A stretch of DNA of 64,000 nt. Origin: an uncultured Ignatzschineria sp. (GTDB taxonomy: Bacteria; Pseudomonadota; Gammaproteobacteria; Cardiobacteriales; Wohlfahrtiimonadaceae). This document shows, in pieces, positions 9,956 to 19,069 of this stretch (positions within the stretch are counted from its first letter, which is position 1; the number at the start of each line of letters is the position of its first letter). The stretch is from assembly GCA_945639195.1 (NCBI GenBank), contig CALZEE010000006.1:103603-167602 (forward strand), in the 5' to 3' direction. Made by a program: the position numbers and the translations under genes. The notes beneath the pieces are model-generated. The model was not told the DNA's origin, ran no database searches, and saw nothing but the letters and a program-made list of their open reading frames with translations.

Positions 9956-10537
9956 ATGACTTTTGAAACAGACTTTACTTATCGTATCCCTAAAACTGTT
10001 GGCGATACTTTAGATGCATTTGAAGTTGTTGCAGCAAAACCAGGTTTTAACAATCCTGAAGAAAATGGTGTTTCAGCTTTCGAAACAATCACTGAGAAAT
10101 CTTTTGAAGGTAAATGGAAAGTAATTTACTTCTACCCAAAAGACTTCACATTTGTTTGCCCAACTGAAATCGTTGAGTTTGACAAAATTGCACAAGAATT
10201 CGAAGATCGTGATGCTGTTCTTATGGGCGGTTCTTCAGATAACGAATTCTGTAAATTAGCTTGGAGACGTGACCATCCAGATTTGGATAAATTAGGCCAC
10301 TACTCTTTCGGTGACCCAGCGGGCGATTTAATCGATATGCTTGGTGTACGTGATATCAACTCTGGTGTTTGCTTACGTGCAACTTTCATCGTTGACCCAC
10401 ACAACGTAATCCAACACGTATCTGTTAACCCAGACAGCGTTGGTCGTAACGTTCCTGAAGTTTTACGTATCCTTGATGCGCTTCAAACTGACGAGCTTTG
10501 CCCATGTAACCGTCCAGTAGGCGGAGACACTCTCTAA
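9956..10537 (+). CDS. ahpC: AhpC-type peroxiredoxin (three-cysteine, AhpD-linked type)
   Basis: 193-residue thiol peroxidase. The peroxidatic Cys68 sits in DFTFVCPTE. The C-terminal DELCPCNR supplies a Cys182-x-Cys184 pair like that of mycobacterial AhpC, where the two resolving cysteines work with the reductant AhpD. Extra cysteines occur at 99 and 139. It reduces H2O2 and organic peroxides in the cytosol. Neither ahpD nor ahpF is adjacent, so the electron donor is not shown here. The start has a clean AAGGAG seven bases before the ATG. It is monocistronic, framed by the rne terminator and its own. The 170-base leader could hold an OxyR-type promoter, but I saw no convincing site. Confidence 0.9.
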   Translation: MTFETDFTYRIPKTVGDTLDAFEVVAAKPGFNNPEENGVSAFETITEKSFEGKWKVIYFYPKDFTFVCPTEIVEFDKIAQEFEDRDAVLMGGSSDNEFCKLAWRRDHPDLDKLGHYSFGDPAGDLIDMLGVRDINSGVCLRATFIVDPHNVIQHVSVNPDSVGRNVPEVLRILDALQTDELCPCNRPVGGDTL

Positions 10538-10579
10538 TTCATCAATCGATGAAATATTGAGAAGCATTTGCTAAATTCA

Positions 10580-10614
10580 AAAGCCCTTTGAGCTAAACTC
10601 GAAGGGCTTTTTTA
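10580..10614 (+). terminator. Intrinsic terminator after the peroxiredoxin gene
   Basis: AAAGCCCTT / AAGGGCTTT stem with a following T-run. A-rich on the other side, so it may also serve convergent xerC. Confidence 0.8.
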
Positions 10615-10681
10615 TTCTGCATTCATTAAATAATTCCAAATCCTAAAAACATAATGATCAAATCTAGCACCGATCAAATGA

Positions 10682-11686
10682 CTATTCCTCTTCTACATCC
10701 AGTGGCTTTTTAACCATTTTTCGCGCTTTAGGAACCTCTCTTTTCGCACGGGGATGCGCCGCATCAAAGACTTTGGCAAGATGATTAAAATTAAGATGCG
10801 TATAGACTTGAGTGGTAGCAATATCAGCATGTCCCAAGAGCTCTTGCACTAAACGGATATCCTGACTAGATTCAAGCACATGTGTTGCCATTGAATGTCG
10901 AAGTAAATGCGGATGCAGGTTAATATTAACACCGCTTTTCTGTGCATAGAGTTTAACGCGACGACTAATTTGCCGATCTGTAATTCTACTGCCTTTTCGG
11001 GTGATAAAGAGCGCTTCAAAAGAAGCACTGATACTTTCGCACCCCAACCATTCACCTCGCACTAAAAGCCATTTTTGGAGCGCTTGGAGCGCCTTATCTC
11101 CCACCGGTACTAAACGATCCTTCCCGCCTTTACCATCCACAACTTTTACCATTTTTTCTGCAAAGTTGAGATCTATTTGATCTAAGCCGGTAATCTCTGC
11201 CAATCGAAGCCCACTTGAATAGAGCAACTCTAAAATCGCCAAATCTCGAACTTCAAAATCATCTTCTGGCGAGCGATCTAAAATTTGATTCAAGAGATCC
11301 GCTTCAACCACTTTGGGCAAGCGTTGCTTTTTCTTAGGAGGGGATACTAAGCGTGCCACGTTATAAGCAATAACACCCCGCTCTTCAAGAAAGTGAAAAA
11401 AGATACGGATAGATGCCAACTGCGTTTCAATACTAGTATTACTCAACTTACGCTTGCCCCCTTCAATCGGTTGCTTCGCTCGGCTGATCATATAACTTCT
11501 TAAAATACGGTCATCACACGCTTGCCATGATGTAATCCCTTGAGCCTTTAAAAACTGAATCAGCTGCATCAAAGCATTATGCTTCACTCGAAGACTATGC
11601 GCTCGATGCATTAAAGAATAATCTTCCAGAAACAGATTCGCCTCTGAAACCAGAGGCGAATGTTCATTTATAACGGTATATTTCAA
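10682..11686 (-). CDS. xerC: Tyrosine recombinase XerC
   Basis: 334 residues. An N-terminal SAM-like core-binding domain (about 15-110) is followed by the tyrosine recombinase domain. The catalytic set is complete: Arg161 (SGLRLAEI), Lys186, His260-x-x-Arg263 (HPHLLRHS), His286 and nucleophile Tyr295. The ending HLAKVFDAAHPRA is typical of XerC rather than XerD. With XerD it resolves chromosome dimers at dif. The start is a TTG one base after the aspA stop, which suggests translation by coupling, since no good ribosome site is present. The C-terminus carries a basic extension of about 20 residues. XerC is often next to dapF, but here it follows aspA. Confidence 0.93.
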   Translation of the reverse strand: MKYTVINEHSPLVSEANLFLEDYSLMHRAHSLRVKHNALMQLIQFLKAQGITSWQACDDRILRSYMISRAKQPIEGGKRKLSNTSIETQLASIRIFFHFLEERGVIAYNVARLVSPPKKKQRLPKVVEADLLNQILDRSPEDDFEVRDLAILELLYSSGLRLAEITGLDQIDLNFAEKMVKVVDGKGGKDRLVPVGDKALQALQKWLLVRGEWLGCESISASFEALFITRKGSRITDRQISRRVKLYAQKSGVNINLHPHLLRHSMATHVLESSQDIRLVQELLGHADIATTQVYTHLNFNHLAKVFDAAHPRAKREVPKARKMVKKPLDVEEE

Positions 11687-11687
11687 A

Positions 11688-13091
11688 TTACTGAAGACCT
11701 AAAGTATGTCGTAAATGCTCTAATGAGAATAATTCATCAAACTTATCCGCTTCCATAAGGCCGCGTTCAAGAATTACATCACGCACACTTTTTCCTGTTT
11801 TAGCACAAATTCGACCCACAATATCGCCCTCACCATGCCCAATAATCGGGTTAAGGTAAGTGATGATCCCAATCGAATTAAGAATGTAGTTCAAGCAGTA
11901 AGATTCATTCGCCGTAATCCCCTCAATACAACGATCTTGTAATGAAGTACAAGCATTCGTTAAGAGCATCATCGATTCAAATGTTGATTGCGCAACCACT
12001 GGTTCCATTGCATTTAATTGCAACTGCCCTGCTTCTGCAGCCGTTAATACAGTTGTATCGTTACCGAATACTTTAAAGCATGCATTATTTACAGCTTCTG
12101 GTAATACGGGGTTAATTTTTGCTGGCATGATCGAACTTCCTGCTTGTAATTCCGGAAGGTTAATCTCTTTTAAGCCTGCACGAGGACCTGATGAAAGAAG
12201 ACGAAGGTCATTCGACATCTTCGAAAGCTTCACTGCCAGGCCTTTTAATGCTGAGTGGAAATAAACAAAGTCACTTAAGTCAGATGTCGCGGCAATGAGA
12301 TCTTCAGAAGGCTCAAAGGCAAATCCTGTAATTTCAGAAAGATACTTTGCAGCAAGATCAGCATATCCTTGCGGAGTATTGATTCCTGTACCAATTGCGG
12401 TACCACCTAAGTTAATTGAGAGAAGCGTTGTACGCGCCATCTTCAAATACTTAATACCGGCTTTGATTTGGAACGCAAAAGCGCCAAACTCCATACCTAG
12501 CGTCATTGGTACTGCGTCCTGTAACTGGGTTCTACCCATTTTCAACACATCAGTAAACTCTTTCTCTTTTGCCCTCAACCCTTGATACAGATAATCAGCT
12601 GCTGCTATCAATGATTCAGAAACCTGATAAAACGCCACTCGCATCCCTGTAGGATACGCATCATTCGTTGATTGAGATTCGTTGACATGATCATTGGGGT
12701 TAATAATATCGTAACGCCCTTTCTCATATCCTAAAATCTCCAGCGCAAGGTTGGCAATCACCTCATTCACGTTCATGTTAAGTGAAGTTCCTGCTCCGCC
12801 CTGAAATGCGTCAATTGGGAAATGGATATAGTAAGTATCATCCTTCAATAAGAGATCACATGCTGCTACGATTGCGTTCCCTACTTCTGGCTTGATAGCC
12901 CCCAAGTCCATATTCGCTTTTGCTGCGGCCTTTTTAACGGCTGCTAAACCATAAATAAACTGTGGATTATCTCGGTTCTTTTGGGTTGAAATGGTGAAGT
13001 TATTGATTGCTCTTTGGGTGTGGATGCCATAGTAAGCATCATTTGGCACTTGTAATTCCCCTAACAAATCAACTTCTGACCGGTAACCCAT
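11688..13091 (-). CDS. aspA: Aspartate ammonia-lyase
   Basis: 467 residues from the ATG at 13091, which has GGAG nine bases upstream. A GTG at 13106 in frame lacks a ribosome site. Converts L-aspartate to fumarate and ammonia. The fumarase/aspartase superfamily signature [12 protein letters not shown] (mobile loop with the catalytic Ser) is intact, as are the [10 protein letters not shown] and QSTNDAYPT substrate-site blocks. The N-terminus ([23 protein letters not shown]) matches AspA rather than FumC. It probably feeds fumarate to central metabolism, a trait of organisms that grow on amino acids. Likely co-transcribed with upstream hslR (24-base gap) and downstream xerC. Confidence 0.95.
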   Translation of the reverse strand: MGYRSEVDLLGELQVPNDAYYGIHTQRAINNFTISTQKNRDNPQFIYGLAAVKKAAAKANMDLGAIKPEVGNAIVAACDLLLKDDTYYIHFPIDAFQGGAGTSLNMNVNEVIANLALEILGYEKGRYDIINPNDHVNESQSTNDAYPTGMRVAFYQVSESLIAAADYLYQGLRAKEKEFTDVLKMGRTQLQDAVPMTLGMEFGAFAFQIKAGIKYLKMARTTLLSINLGGTAIGTGINTPQGYADLAAKYLSEITGFAFEPSEDLIAATSDLSDFVYFHSALKGLAVKLSKMSNDLRLLSSGPRAGLKEINLPELQAGSSIMPAKINPVLPEAVNNACFKVFGNDTTVLTAAEAGQLQLNAMEPVVAQSTFESMMLLTNACTSLQDRCIEGITANESYCLNYILNSIGIITYLNPIIGHGEGDIVGRICAKTGKSVRDVILERGLMEADKFDELFSLEHLRHTLGLQ

Positions 13092-13115
13092 TTTCTTCAT
13101 CTCCACTATTACGAA

Positions 13116-13484
13116 TTAAAATATTTTTCCCTGTTTTACGTCTCTTAAACGCTTCTTATCCCGACTTGTGACGGTTTCAGAGTGAGGCTGAGGGGATAAT
13201 CGCCGTAGTTCACCTTCGTGTTCTCGTCTTTTTATACTCTCTTGTGTTTCATGGTACATGGTCGTCGCAACAGATGCAGGACCTCTCTGTTCAATGAGCA
13301 GGCGCACTTCAACCTCGTAGATTAGCTGTAACTTTCGAATCGTTACTAAATCACCTACCACAAGATTTCTCGCAGGCTTTGCTACAACACCATTTACTTT
13401 CACTCGCCCTTTATCAATCTCATCTGTCGCAAGACGACGAGTTTTATAAAATCGGGCGGCCCATAACCACTTATCTAGACGCAT
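13116..13484 (-). CDS. hslR: S4-domain ribosome-associated heat-shock protein Hsp15
   Basis: 122 residues. An N-terminal S4 RNA-binding domain (MRLDKWLWAARFYKTRRLA, about 1-60) precedes a basic tail (KRREHEGELRR, SRDKKRLRD). Hsp15 binds 50S subunits stalled with peptidyl-tRNA after premature dissociation and helps recycle them. I chose the ATG at 13484; a GTG two codons earlier is possible. In E. coli hslR lies in a heat-shock operon with hslO. Here it heads the hslR-aspA-xerC run, and no sigma-32 site stands out upstream. Confidence 0.9.
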   Translation of the reverse strand: MRLDKWLWAARFYKTRRLATDEIDKGRVKVNGVVAKPARNLVVGDLVTIRKLQLIYEVEVRLLIEQRGPASVATTMYHETQESIKRREHEGELRRLSPQPHSETVTSRDKKRLRDVKQGKIF

Positions 13485-13543
13485 AAGCACTCTTCACTCT
13501 ATTTTGTTATATTAGATCGAAAAAAAAATTGCAAGTTTTAACA

Positions 13544-13570
13544 CAAAAAAAAGCCGTACGAATACGGCTA
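13544..13570 (-). terminator. Intrinsic terminator after minE
   Basis: AGCCGTA / TACGGCT with a CGAA loop. Minus-strand T-run of seven or more, and T-rich on the plus side too. It separates the min genes from hslR. Confidence 0.8.
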
Positions 13571-13619
13571 TTTTTTACAAACAATCTGTTTTACACCCAA
13601 AGAGAGCAATTTCCACTAC

Positions 13620-13889
13620 TTACGACTCAACATCATCTTCTGATAAGACAATATTGAGTTCAAGAACATCGCAATCACCCTCTCGATCCATCGAAATATT
13701 AATTTGCTCAGACTCTACAGGTAAATAGCGTCTCACAACTTCCAAAATATCTCGTTGAAGGTCCTTCATAAAATCAGGATTACCTTCCATGTTTTTGACA
13801 CGCTCATGGGCAACAATGATCTGCAAACGCTCTTTAGCAATTGAGGCCGTATTTGATTTACGGCGATTACCAAATATAAGCTTGAACAT
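13620..13889 (-). CDS. minE: Cell division topological specificity factor MinE
   Basis: 89 residues beginning MFKLIFGNRRK, the amphipathic membrane-targeting start, followed by the MinD-contact helix (ERLQIIVAHERV, anti-MinCD domain) and the C-terminal topological specificity domain. It triggers MinD ATPase and drives pole-to-pole oscillation. The gap to minD is four bases, so the two are translationally linked. A longer in-frame opening upstream overlaps minD and is not the real start. Confidence 0.95.
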   Translation of the reverse strand: MFKLIFGNRRKSNTASIAKERLQIIVAHERVKNMEGNPDFMKDLQRDILEVVRRYLPVESEQINISMDREGDCDVLELNIVLSEDDVES

Positions 13890-13893
13890 ACCT

Positions 13894-14703
13894 CTAACCT
13901 CCAAAAATACGCCCAAAGAATCCTTTCTTAGGCGCTTCAATAAAGCGATGAGGAAGATCTTTACCGAGGAAACGATCAACGATATCGTTAAACGCTTGTC
14001 CTGCATCTGACTCTTCATTCATGATGACAGGCTCCCCTGAGTTCGAGCATTGTAAAACTGCTTGAGACTCTGGTACAACGCCTAACAGCGGAATACCAAG
14101 GATATCTAAAATATCGGTAACAGATAACATGTCCCCATTTTCTGCACGGGTTGGGTTATAGCGGTTAATCACAAGATGCTGATTAACTTCTTTACCTTCC
14201 TCAGCTCGCTTGGTTTTACTTGCTAAAATCCCTAAAATTCTATCTGAATCTCGAACTGATGAAACTTCTGGGTTTGTCGTGACAATGGCCTCATCTGCAA
14301 AATACATTGCAAGCTGCGCGCCTTTCTCAATACCCGCCGGTGAATCACAAATAATAAACTCAAAGTCTAATGCTTTAAGTTCATTCATGACTTTTTCTAC
14401 GCCTTCTTTTGTCAGCGCATCTTTATCACGAGTTTGTGAAGCAGGAAGGATATAGAGGTTTTCAAGACGACGATCCTTGATGAGTGTTTGTGCTAGTGTT
14501 GCTTCATCATTCACAACATTCACAAAATCATAAACAACACGGCGCTCACAACCCATAATAAGATCTAGGTTACGAAGACCTACATCAAAGTCAATAACGG
14601 CTGTTTTATGCCCATTTTTTGCAAGTCCTGCTGCAATACTTGCACTAGTTGTTGTTTTACCTACGCCACCTTTACCAGATGTTACAACTACGATTTTTGC
14701 CAC
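13894..14703 (-). CDS. minD: Septum site-determining ATPase MinD
   Basis: 269-residue ParA/MinD ATPase. Deviant Walker A GKGGVGKTT (residues 10-18), Walker B-like FIICDSPAG, and a C-terminal amphipathic helix ending in KKGFFGRIFGG that binds the membrane in the ATP state. Recruits MinC and MinE. Followed by minE with a four-base gap. Unlike in E. coli, where minC ends about 20 bases before minD, here a 290-base AT-rich spacer separates them. Confidence 0.97.
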   Translation of the reverse strand: MAKIVVVTSGKGGVGKTTTSASIAAGLAKNGHKTAVIDFDVGLRNLDLIMGCERRVVYDFVNVVNDEATLAQTLIKDRRLENLYILPASQTRDKDALTKEGVEKVMNELKALDFEFIICDSPAGIEKGAQLAMYFADEAIVTTNPEVSSVRDSDRILGILASKTKRAEEGKEVNQHLVINRYNPTRAENGDMLSVTDILDILGIPLLGVVPESQAVLQCSNSGEPVIMNEESDAGQAFNDIVDRFLGKDLPHRFIEAPKKGFFGRIFGG

Positions 14704-14993
14704 TCGTCGCCCCCAAATTTTTCAATCTCATCGATTTTTTATTCAATCAATTTGTTATAAAACTTAAATTCTATTGTCTCTTTATTGTACTTACGACTCT
14801 AGATTTAAAATAATCTATAAAGTCGATACAATATTAATAAATAGAACGCTGTTTTAATCATATGTTTTATCATATCAGTATCGGTACCAATCTCAATATT
14901 ATACTGCTATTAAGTCTTACATTGAGGCTAATATTAACTGATATTAAACGTGGTGTTAATACTCATTAAACACACTATTTCTGTAGAAATCGT
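14704..14993 (-). promoter_or_regulatory. Long AT-rich spacer between minC and minD
   Basis: No open frame of note. A perfect minus-strand TATAAT lies at 14898-14903 and an imperfect palindrome (AGATT/AATCT) at 14801-14816. I see no clear -35 and no terminator. It probably carries a promoter for minDE (inference). Confidence 0.35.
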
Positions 14994-15743
14994 CTATTTA
15001 ATCAGTGGGTCTATTTTCAACTCACCTGCGTCTAGATAGATTTGCACCATTTTCCCGCGAAGCTCCGCAGGAATATCTTCTTGCATCTTGTAGAATCCTG
15101 CAATTGAAACGAGTTCCGCTTCTAAAGATTGGCAAAATATTCTTACAGATTGATTCCCATGAATCCCTGCAAGCGCTCTTCCTCTGAGGGCACCGTAAAC
15201 ATGAATATTACCATCAACAAGTAGCTCTGAGCCCTCGTTAACAGAATTCACAACTACTAAATCCCCTTGTGGTACTGAAAGCTGTTGCCCCGATCTTACT
15301 TGCTGTACATGCATCGTTGATTCAATCGGTACATTAATAATCTCAGGCTCTACAATTTTTGGCGCTTCCACAACAGGTGCTTGAGCAGCCTCAACAACAG
15401 GTGTTGTATCTTGAGTCTTTTTAGCCTTAGATCCTGAGCCAACGAGTAATGCCCAACCTGCTTTTACCGCTTTATCTCTTAAATCGACATTGACGTTTCT
15501 TAAACCCACAGGAATAAGATCACGCGACATTAAAAGATTCTTAAGCCAACTTAGGTCAAGATTATTACCCACAGGAATTGCCGATAAATCTACGACTATT
15601 GGGACACCTTTAAACATTTGAGGAGATCGATCTACTTGCGCAGAAAGCTCATCCTCAAGTGCCTTTAAGTCTATCCCATTAAGATAGAGAACCATCAATG
15701 TCGATAGTTCTCCCTTAATTTGAAAGGTTTTATTATGTGACAT
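14994..15743 (-). CDS. minC: Septum site-determining protein MinC
   Basis: 249 residues. The N-terminal FtsZ-inhibiting domain (about 1-105) is joined by an Ala/Pro/Val-rich linker (about 110-150) to the C-terminal beta-helix domain, which dimerises and binds MinD (GRALAGIHGNQSVRIFCQ, about 190-245). It stops Z-ring assembly away from midcell. It starts 26 bases after the slyD stop, so slyD-minC may be one transcript. Confidence 0.95.
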   Translation of the reverse strand: MSHNKTFQIKGELSTLMVLYLNGIDLKALEDELSAQVDRSPQMFKGVPIVVDLSAIPVGNNLDLSWLKNLLMSRDLIPVGLRNVNVDLRDKAVKAGWALLVGSGSKAKKTQDTTPVVEAAQAPVVEAPKIVEPEIINVPIESTMHVQQVRSGQQLSVPQGDLVVVNSVNEGSELLVDGNIHVYGALRGRALAGIHGNQSVRIFCQSLEAELVSIAGFYKMQEDIPAELRGKMVQIYLDAGELKIDPLIK

Positions 15744-15769
15744 AGTTACTTTAAATCGCTAATACGTTA

Positions 15770-16252
15770 TTAGTGATCGTGACCATCTGCATGCACATGA
15801 CCATGTGTAAGCTCTTGCTCAGTTGCATCACGTAAAGAAACAACCTCAACTTCAAAGTTAAGATTTTGACCCGCTAATGGATGATTTCCATCTAATTTGA
15901 TCTTTTCATCAGATACTTCAAGTACTCTGAATGGTTGCATTTGACCATCAGGCGTTGTGCCTGTTACTTGCCAACCCACTTGTACTTCTTCATCTTCTGG
16001 GAATGCACTACGTGGTACTTCAATGATGAAGTCTTCGTTTGCTTCGCCATAACCTTCAGCAGGAGATACGCTAAATGCAACTGATTGACCTTCTGTTGCG
16101 CCTTCAAGCGCTTTTTCAAAGCCAGGAATCATCATGCCATGACCTTGAATAAATTCGAGTGCTTCTTGACCTTTATTTGAGTCAAGAACATTTCCTTGGT
16201 CATCTGTTAATGTGTAAATGACGCCAACTACTTTATCTTTTGCTACAGGCAT
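15770..16252 (-). CDS. slyD: FKBP-type peptidyl-prolyl isomerase SlyD
   Basis: 160 residues: an FKBP fold with an inserted-flap domain (about 65-130) and a short His-rich metal-binding tail (HGHVHADGHDH). SlyD is a cytosolic chaperone and prolyl isomerase that also delivers nickel to hydrogenase maturation in E. coli. The tail is much shorter than in E. coli, with five His and no Cys cluster, so nickel capacity is probably modest. Divergent from rpiA. Confidence 0.92.
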   Translation of the reverse strand: MPVAKDKVVGVIYTLTDDQGNVLDSNKGQEALEFIQGHGMMIPGFEKALEGATEGQSVAFSVSPAEGYGEANEDFIIEVPRSAFPEDEEVQVGWQVTGTTPDGQMQPFRVLEVSDEKIKLDGNHPLAGQNLNFEVEVVSLRDATEQELTHGHVHADGHDH

Positions 16253-16394
16253 TGAATGTTCCCTTTATCAATTTTACGAGTATAATTATGGCTTATCACT
16301 ATACATTAATCCGCGCACTAGATAAATGATTAAATCCTCATATTTTGAGCGCGCTCATCACTTTCATTTTTTCACAGATAGAATTATTACTAAT

Positions 16395-17060
16395 ATGAAT
16401 GCACAACAACAAAAAGAAGCCGTTGCAAAAGCAGCGTTAGCATATATCCCTGAAGATAAGATCTTAGGACTCGGTACCGGTTCTACCGTAGATTGCTTAA
16501 TTGCCCTTCTCCCAACGCTTCCCTTTAAAATAAAAGGCGTGGCGTCAAGTTCTGAACGCACCTCGAAACAGGTAGAAGCGCTCGGCATTCCTATCGTCGA
16601 TCTTGCGGACATTACCACAATTGATACCTATATCGATGGCGCGGATGAAATCAATCATCATCTCGCAATGGTAAAAGGCGGTGGCGGAGCGCTGACTCGT
16701 GAAAAAATTGTCGCAGCACATGCTTCACAATTTGTTTGTATCGCCGATGAGTCAAAACTTGTCGAAACGCTTGGTGCATTCCCACTTCCCATTGAAGTGA
16801 TTCCTATGGCTGCACATTTTGTCATTCGTAAAATGGAGCAAATGGGGGCAACTGCACAAATTCGTGAAGGCTTCATTACAGATAATCACAATTTAATCGT
16901 GGATGTAAAAGATCTCAAAATCACAAGCCCTATTCAGCTCGAAGCATCTATTAACCAGATTACTGGCGTTGTCACCAATGGCCTCTTTGCCGCAAGGGGT
17001 GCCGATGTACTTCTTATGGCAGATAAGGACCTTAATATCCGTACGCTCACCAAAAAATAA
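16395..17060 (+). CDS. rpiA: Ribose-5-phosphate isomerase A
   Basis: 221 residues starting MNAQQQKEAVAKAAL. Interconverts ribose 5-phosphate and ribulose 5-phosphate. Motifs: LGLGTGSTV (phosphate loop), YIDGADEI and VKGGGGALTREKI (catalytic Asp, Glu, Lys). The frame stays open 69 bases upstream, but those residues do not fit the family. The ribosome site is weak. It sits 43 bases before lptC, in the place where kdsD/kdsC are found in many relatives. Confidence 0.95.
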   Translation: MNAQQQKEAVAKAALAYIPEDKILGLGTGSTVDCLIALLPTLPFKIKGVASSSERTSKQVEALGIPIVDLADITTIDTYIDGADEINHHLAMVKGGGGALTREKIVAAHASQFVCIADESKLVETLGAFPLPIEVIPMAAHFVIRKMEQMGATAQIREGFITDNHNLIVDVKDLKITSPIQLEASINQITGVVTNGLFAARGADVLLMADKDLNIRTLTKK

Positions 17061-17103
17061 TACTATTTAGTAATACGCCGTAAATCATAAAAAGGGGTTC
17101 TTG

Positions 17104-17703
17104 ATGACTTTATCCGAGATATTTAAGCGGTTTCTACAACTCTTTATATTGGGAGTACTTGCTTATTTTGCTTGGATTATTTATCGCGATAGCCGCGAAA
17201 CACCTATTATCGAATCATCAGAGCCCCAATTGATTCTCTCCGACTATCAAGTCATGCGCTATAACAATAGCGGCGAACTCGAATTTTCTCTTGTCGGGGA
17301 GAAATTAATTCATTACGGGGTTGATAAAGGGAGTGATTTAACCACCCCTCTGATCACCCATTACCTCAAGAATGATCAAGGTACTTTAGAGACCGATTGG
17401 GAAGCAAAAAGCCAATGGGCGACCATTTCTCAAGATCAAAACCTTGTGACGCTGAAGGAGCAAGTTGTGCTCTATAAACCCAACACTCATACGCCTCAAG
17501 ATTCCCTCACATTAAATACAGAATTACTCTATATTTACGATCAAGGCGAAAGAATCTCAACAGACCAGTTCGTCAAGATATCTTCGCCGGCCAGAATTCT
17601 TACTGGTACAGGTCTTGAGGGATATCCGGACAAAGAGCAATTCACAATTCTTAAAGATGTTCATACCTCTTTTATGATTAATCAGGATACTGCTAATGAA
17701 TAA
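17104..17703 (+). CDS. lptC: LPS export protein LptC
   Basis: 199 residues from the ATG at 17104, preceded by AAGGGG. A single N-terminal membrane helix (about 9-27) anchors a periplasmic beta-jellyroll domain that receives LPS from LptFG and hands it to LptA. Sequence conservation is low in this family, but position directly before lptA-lptB and the overall shape support the call. Overlaps lptA by eight bases. Confidence 0.9.
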   Translation: MTLSEIFKRFLQLFILGVLAYFAWIIYRDSRETPIIESSEPQLILSDYQVMRYNNSGELEFSLVGEKLIHYGVDKGSDLTTPLITHYLKNDQGTLETDWEAKSQWATISQDQNLVTLKEQVVLYKPNTHTPQDSLTLNTELLYIYDQGERISTDQFVKISSPARILTGTGLEGYPDKEQFTILKDVHTSFMINQDTANE

Positions 17704-18217
17704 CACGCTTCGCTTATGGCACAAAGTGATACGCCGCATAACGGGCATCACACTACTATTATTAACGATTCCTCATATCGCATTTGCGGTCCCCGAAGAC
17801 CGAAAATTACCACTAGATATTAATGCAGATTGGTCTGAGTTTAGCGGGGGCACACCAACAGGAATTTATCGAGGCAATGTCATTCTTACACAAGGGAATC
17901 TCTCTATTCATGCGGATGAGGCGATTTTCCAACTAAAAGATGGAGAGCTAGAATATATTATCGCAACAGGTACACCCGTTAAGATAAAAGACCTGCCTCA
18001 AGCGAATGAGGCATGGATTACAGGAGAAGGCGGAAAGCTCAGCTACTTCCCCAAGCGCAACGTATTAGAGCTCGAAACGAATGCTCGAATTGAGCAAAAC
18101 AAAGACATTGTCACGGCTAACAAGATTACCTATAACCTTGATTCTCGAACAATCAATGCCGAGCGAAGCCCTAAAGACCGCGTTCATTTCACGATTCAAA
18201 TGGAGGAGCGAGACTAA
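17696..18217 (+). CDS. lptA: LPS export periplasmic bridge protein LptA
   Basis: 173 residues with a signal peptide ending near AFA-VPED, then an OstA/LptA jellyroll (PLDINADWSEF, GNVILTQGNLSIHADEA, ATGTPVKIKDL). It polymerises into the periplasmic bridge that carries LPS from LptC to LptD. It starts inside the end of lptC and is followed by lptB after 38 bases. Confidence 0.95.
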   Translation: MNNTLRLWHKVIRRITGITLLLLTIPHIAFAVPEDRKLPLDINADWSEFSGGTPTGIYRGNVILTQGNLSIHADEAIFQLKDGELEYIIATGTPVKIKDLPQANEAWITGEGGKLSYFPKRNVLELETNARIEQNKDIVTANKITYNLDSRTINAERSPKDRVHFTIQMEERD

Positions 18218-18255
18218 TCTCATCCTACAAAAAATAGAGATCTGGTCCAAACACT

Positions 18256-18978
18256 ATGCGCTTAACTACCCAAAATCTTATCAAACGTTTTAAGAATCGT
18301 ACTGTTGTTAATGGTGCGTCGTTTCATATCAACCAAGGCGAAGTCGTCGGACTTCTAGGCCCTAATGGTGCGGGAAAAACGACCAGTTTTTATATGACTG
18401 TAGGTCTTGTCACGCCTGATGAAGGCGAGGTCTATCTCGACAACCAAGATATCACTCAAAGCCCCATGCACGTGCGTGCTCAATTAGGCATCGGTTATCT
18501 CCCGCAAGAAGCCTCAATCTTTCGAAAAATGACGAGTCGCGACAATATACTAGCCATCTGCCAGACTCGTACAGATCTTGATAAAGCAGGACAAATCGAA
18601 CTAACAGATCAACTCCTGGAAGATTTCAAAATCACCCATATTGCCGGATCTCTCGGGATATCATTATCGGGGGGTGAAAGACGTCGTGTTGAAATTGCAA
18701 GAAGCCTTGCATTAAACCCCAAATTCCTACTACTTGATGAACCCTTTGCCGGTGTTGACCCGCTCTCTGTCGCAGACATTCAATCAATCATTGTTCAACT
18801 TTCTGAACGTAATATCGGGATTTTAATTACGGATCATAATATTCGCGAAACGCTCTCCATTTGTGAGCGTTCTTATATCTTAAGTGCCGGGACAGTCATT
18901 GCTGAAGGCGATACTGATCTCCTCTTAAACCATGAAGATGTTCGTCGTGTATATTTAGGGGAGAACTTCTCGCTCTAA
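18256..18978 (+). CDS. lptB: LPS export ABC ATPase LptB
   Basis: 240 residues. Walker [11 protein letters not shown] (about 37-46), Q-loop in [10 protein letters not shown], signature LSGGERRR, Walker [14 protein letters not shown]-loop LITDHN. It powers the LptFGC extractor. The lptFG genes are not here, as is usual. In many species rpoN and hpf follow lptB; here sbcB follows instead. Confidence 0.97.
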   Translation: MRLTTQNLIKRFKNRTVVNGASFHINQGEVVGLLGPNGAGKTTSFYMTVGLVTPDEGEVYLDNQDITQSPMHVRAQLGIGYLPQEASIFRKMTSRDNILAICQTRTDLDKAGQIELTDQLLEDFKITHIAGSLGISLSGGERRRVEIARSLALNPKFLLLDEPFAGVDPLSVADIQSIIVQLSERNIGILITDHNIRETLSICERSYILSAGTVIAEGDTDLLLNHEDVRRVYLGENFSL

Positions 18979-19069
18979 CTACCGTGCGTCGACTGAATTC
19001 AAGACCCCTCATCTCCAATAGCAATAGCGCCCCCATAAGGTGCTCACTGATTTTTTAAAAGGCTTATTT

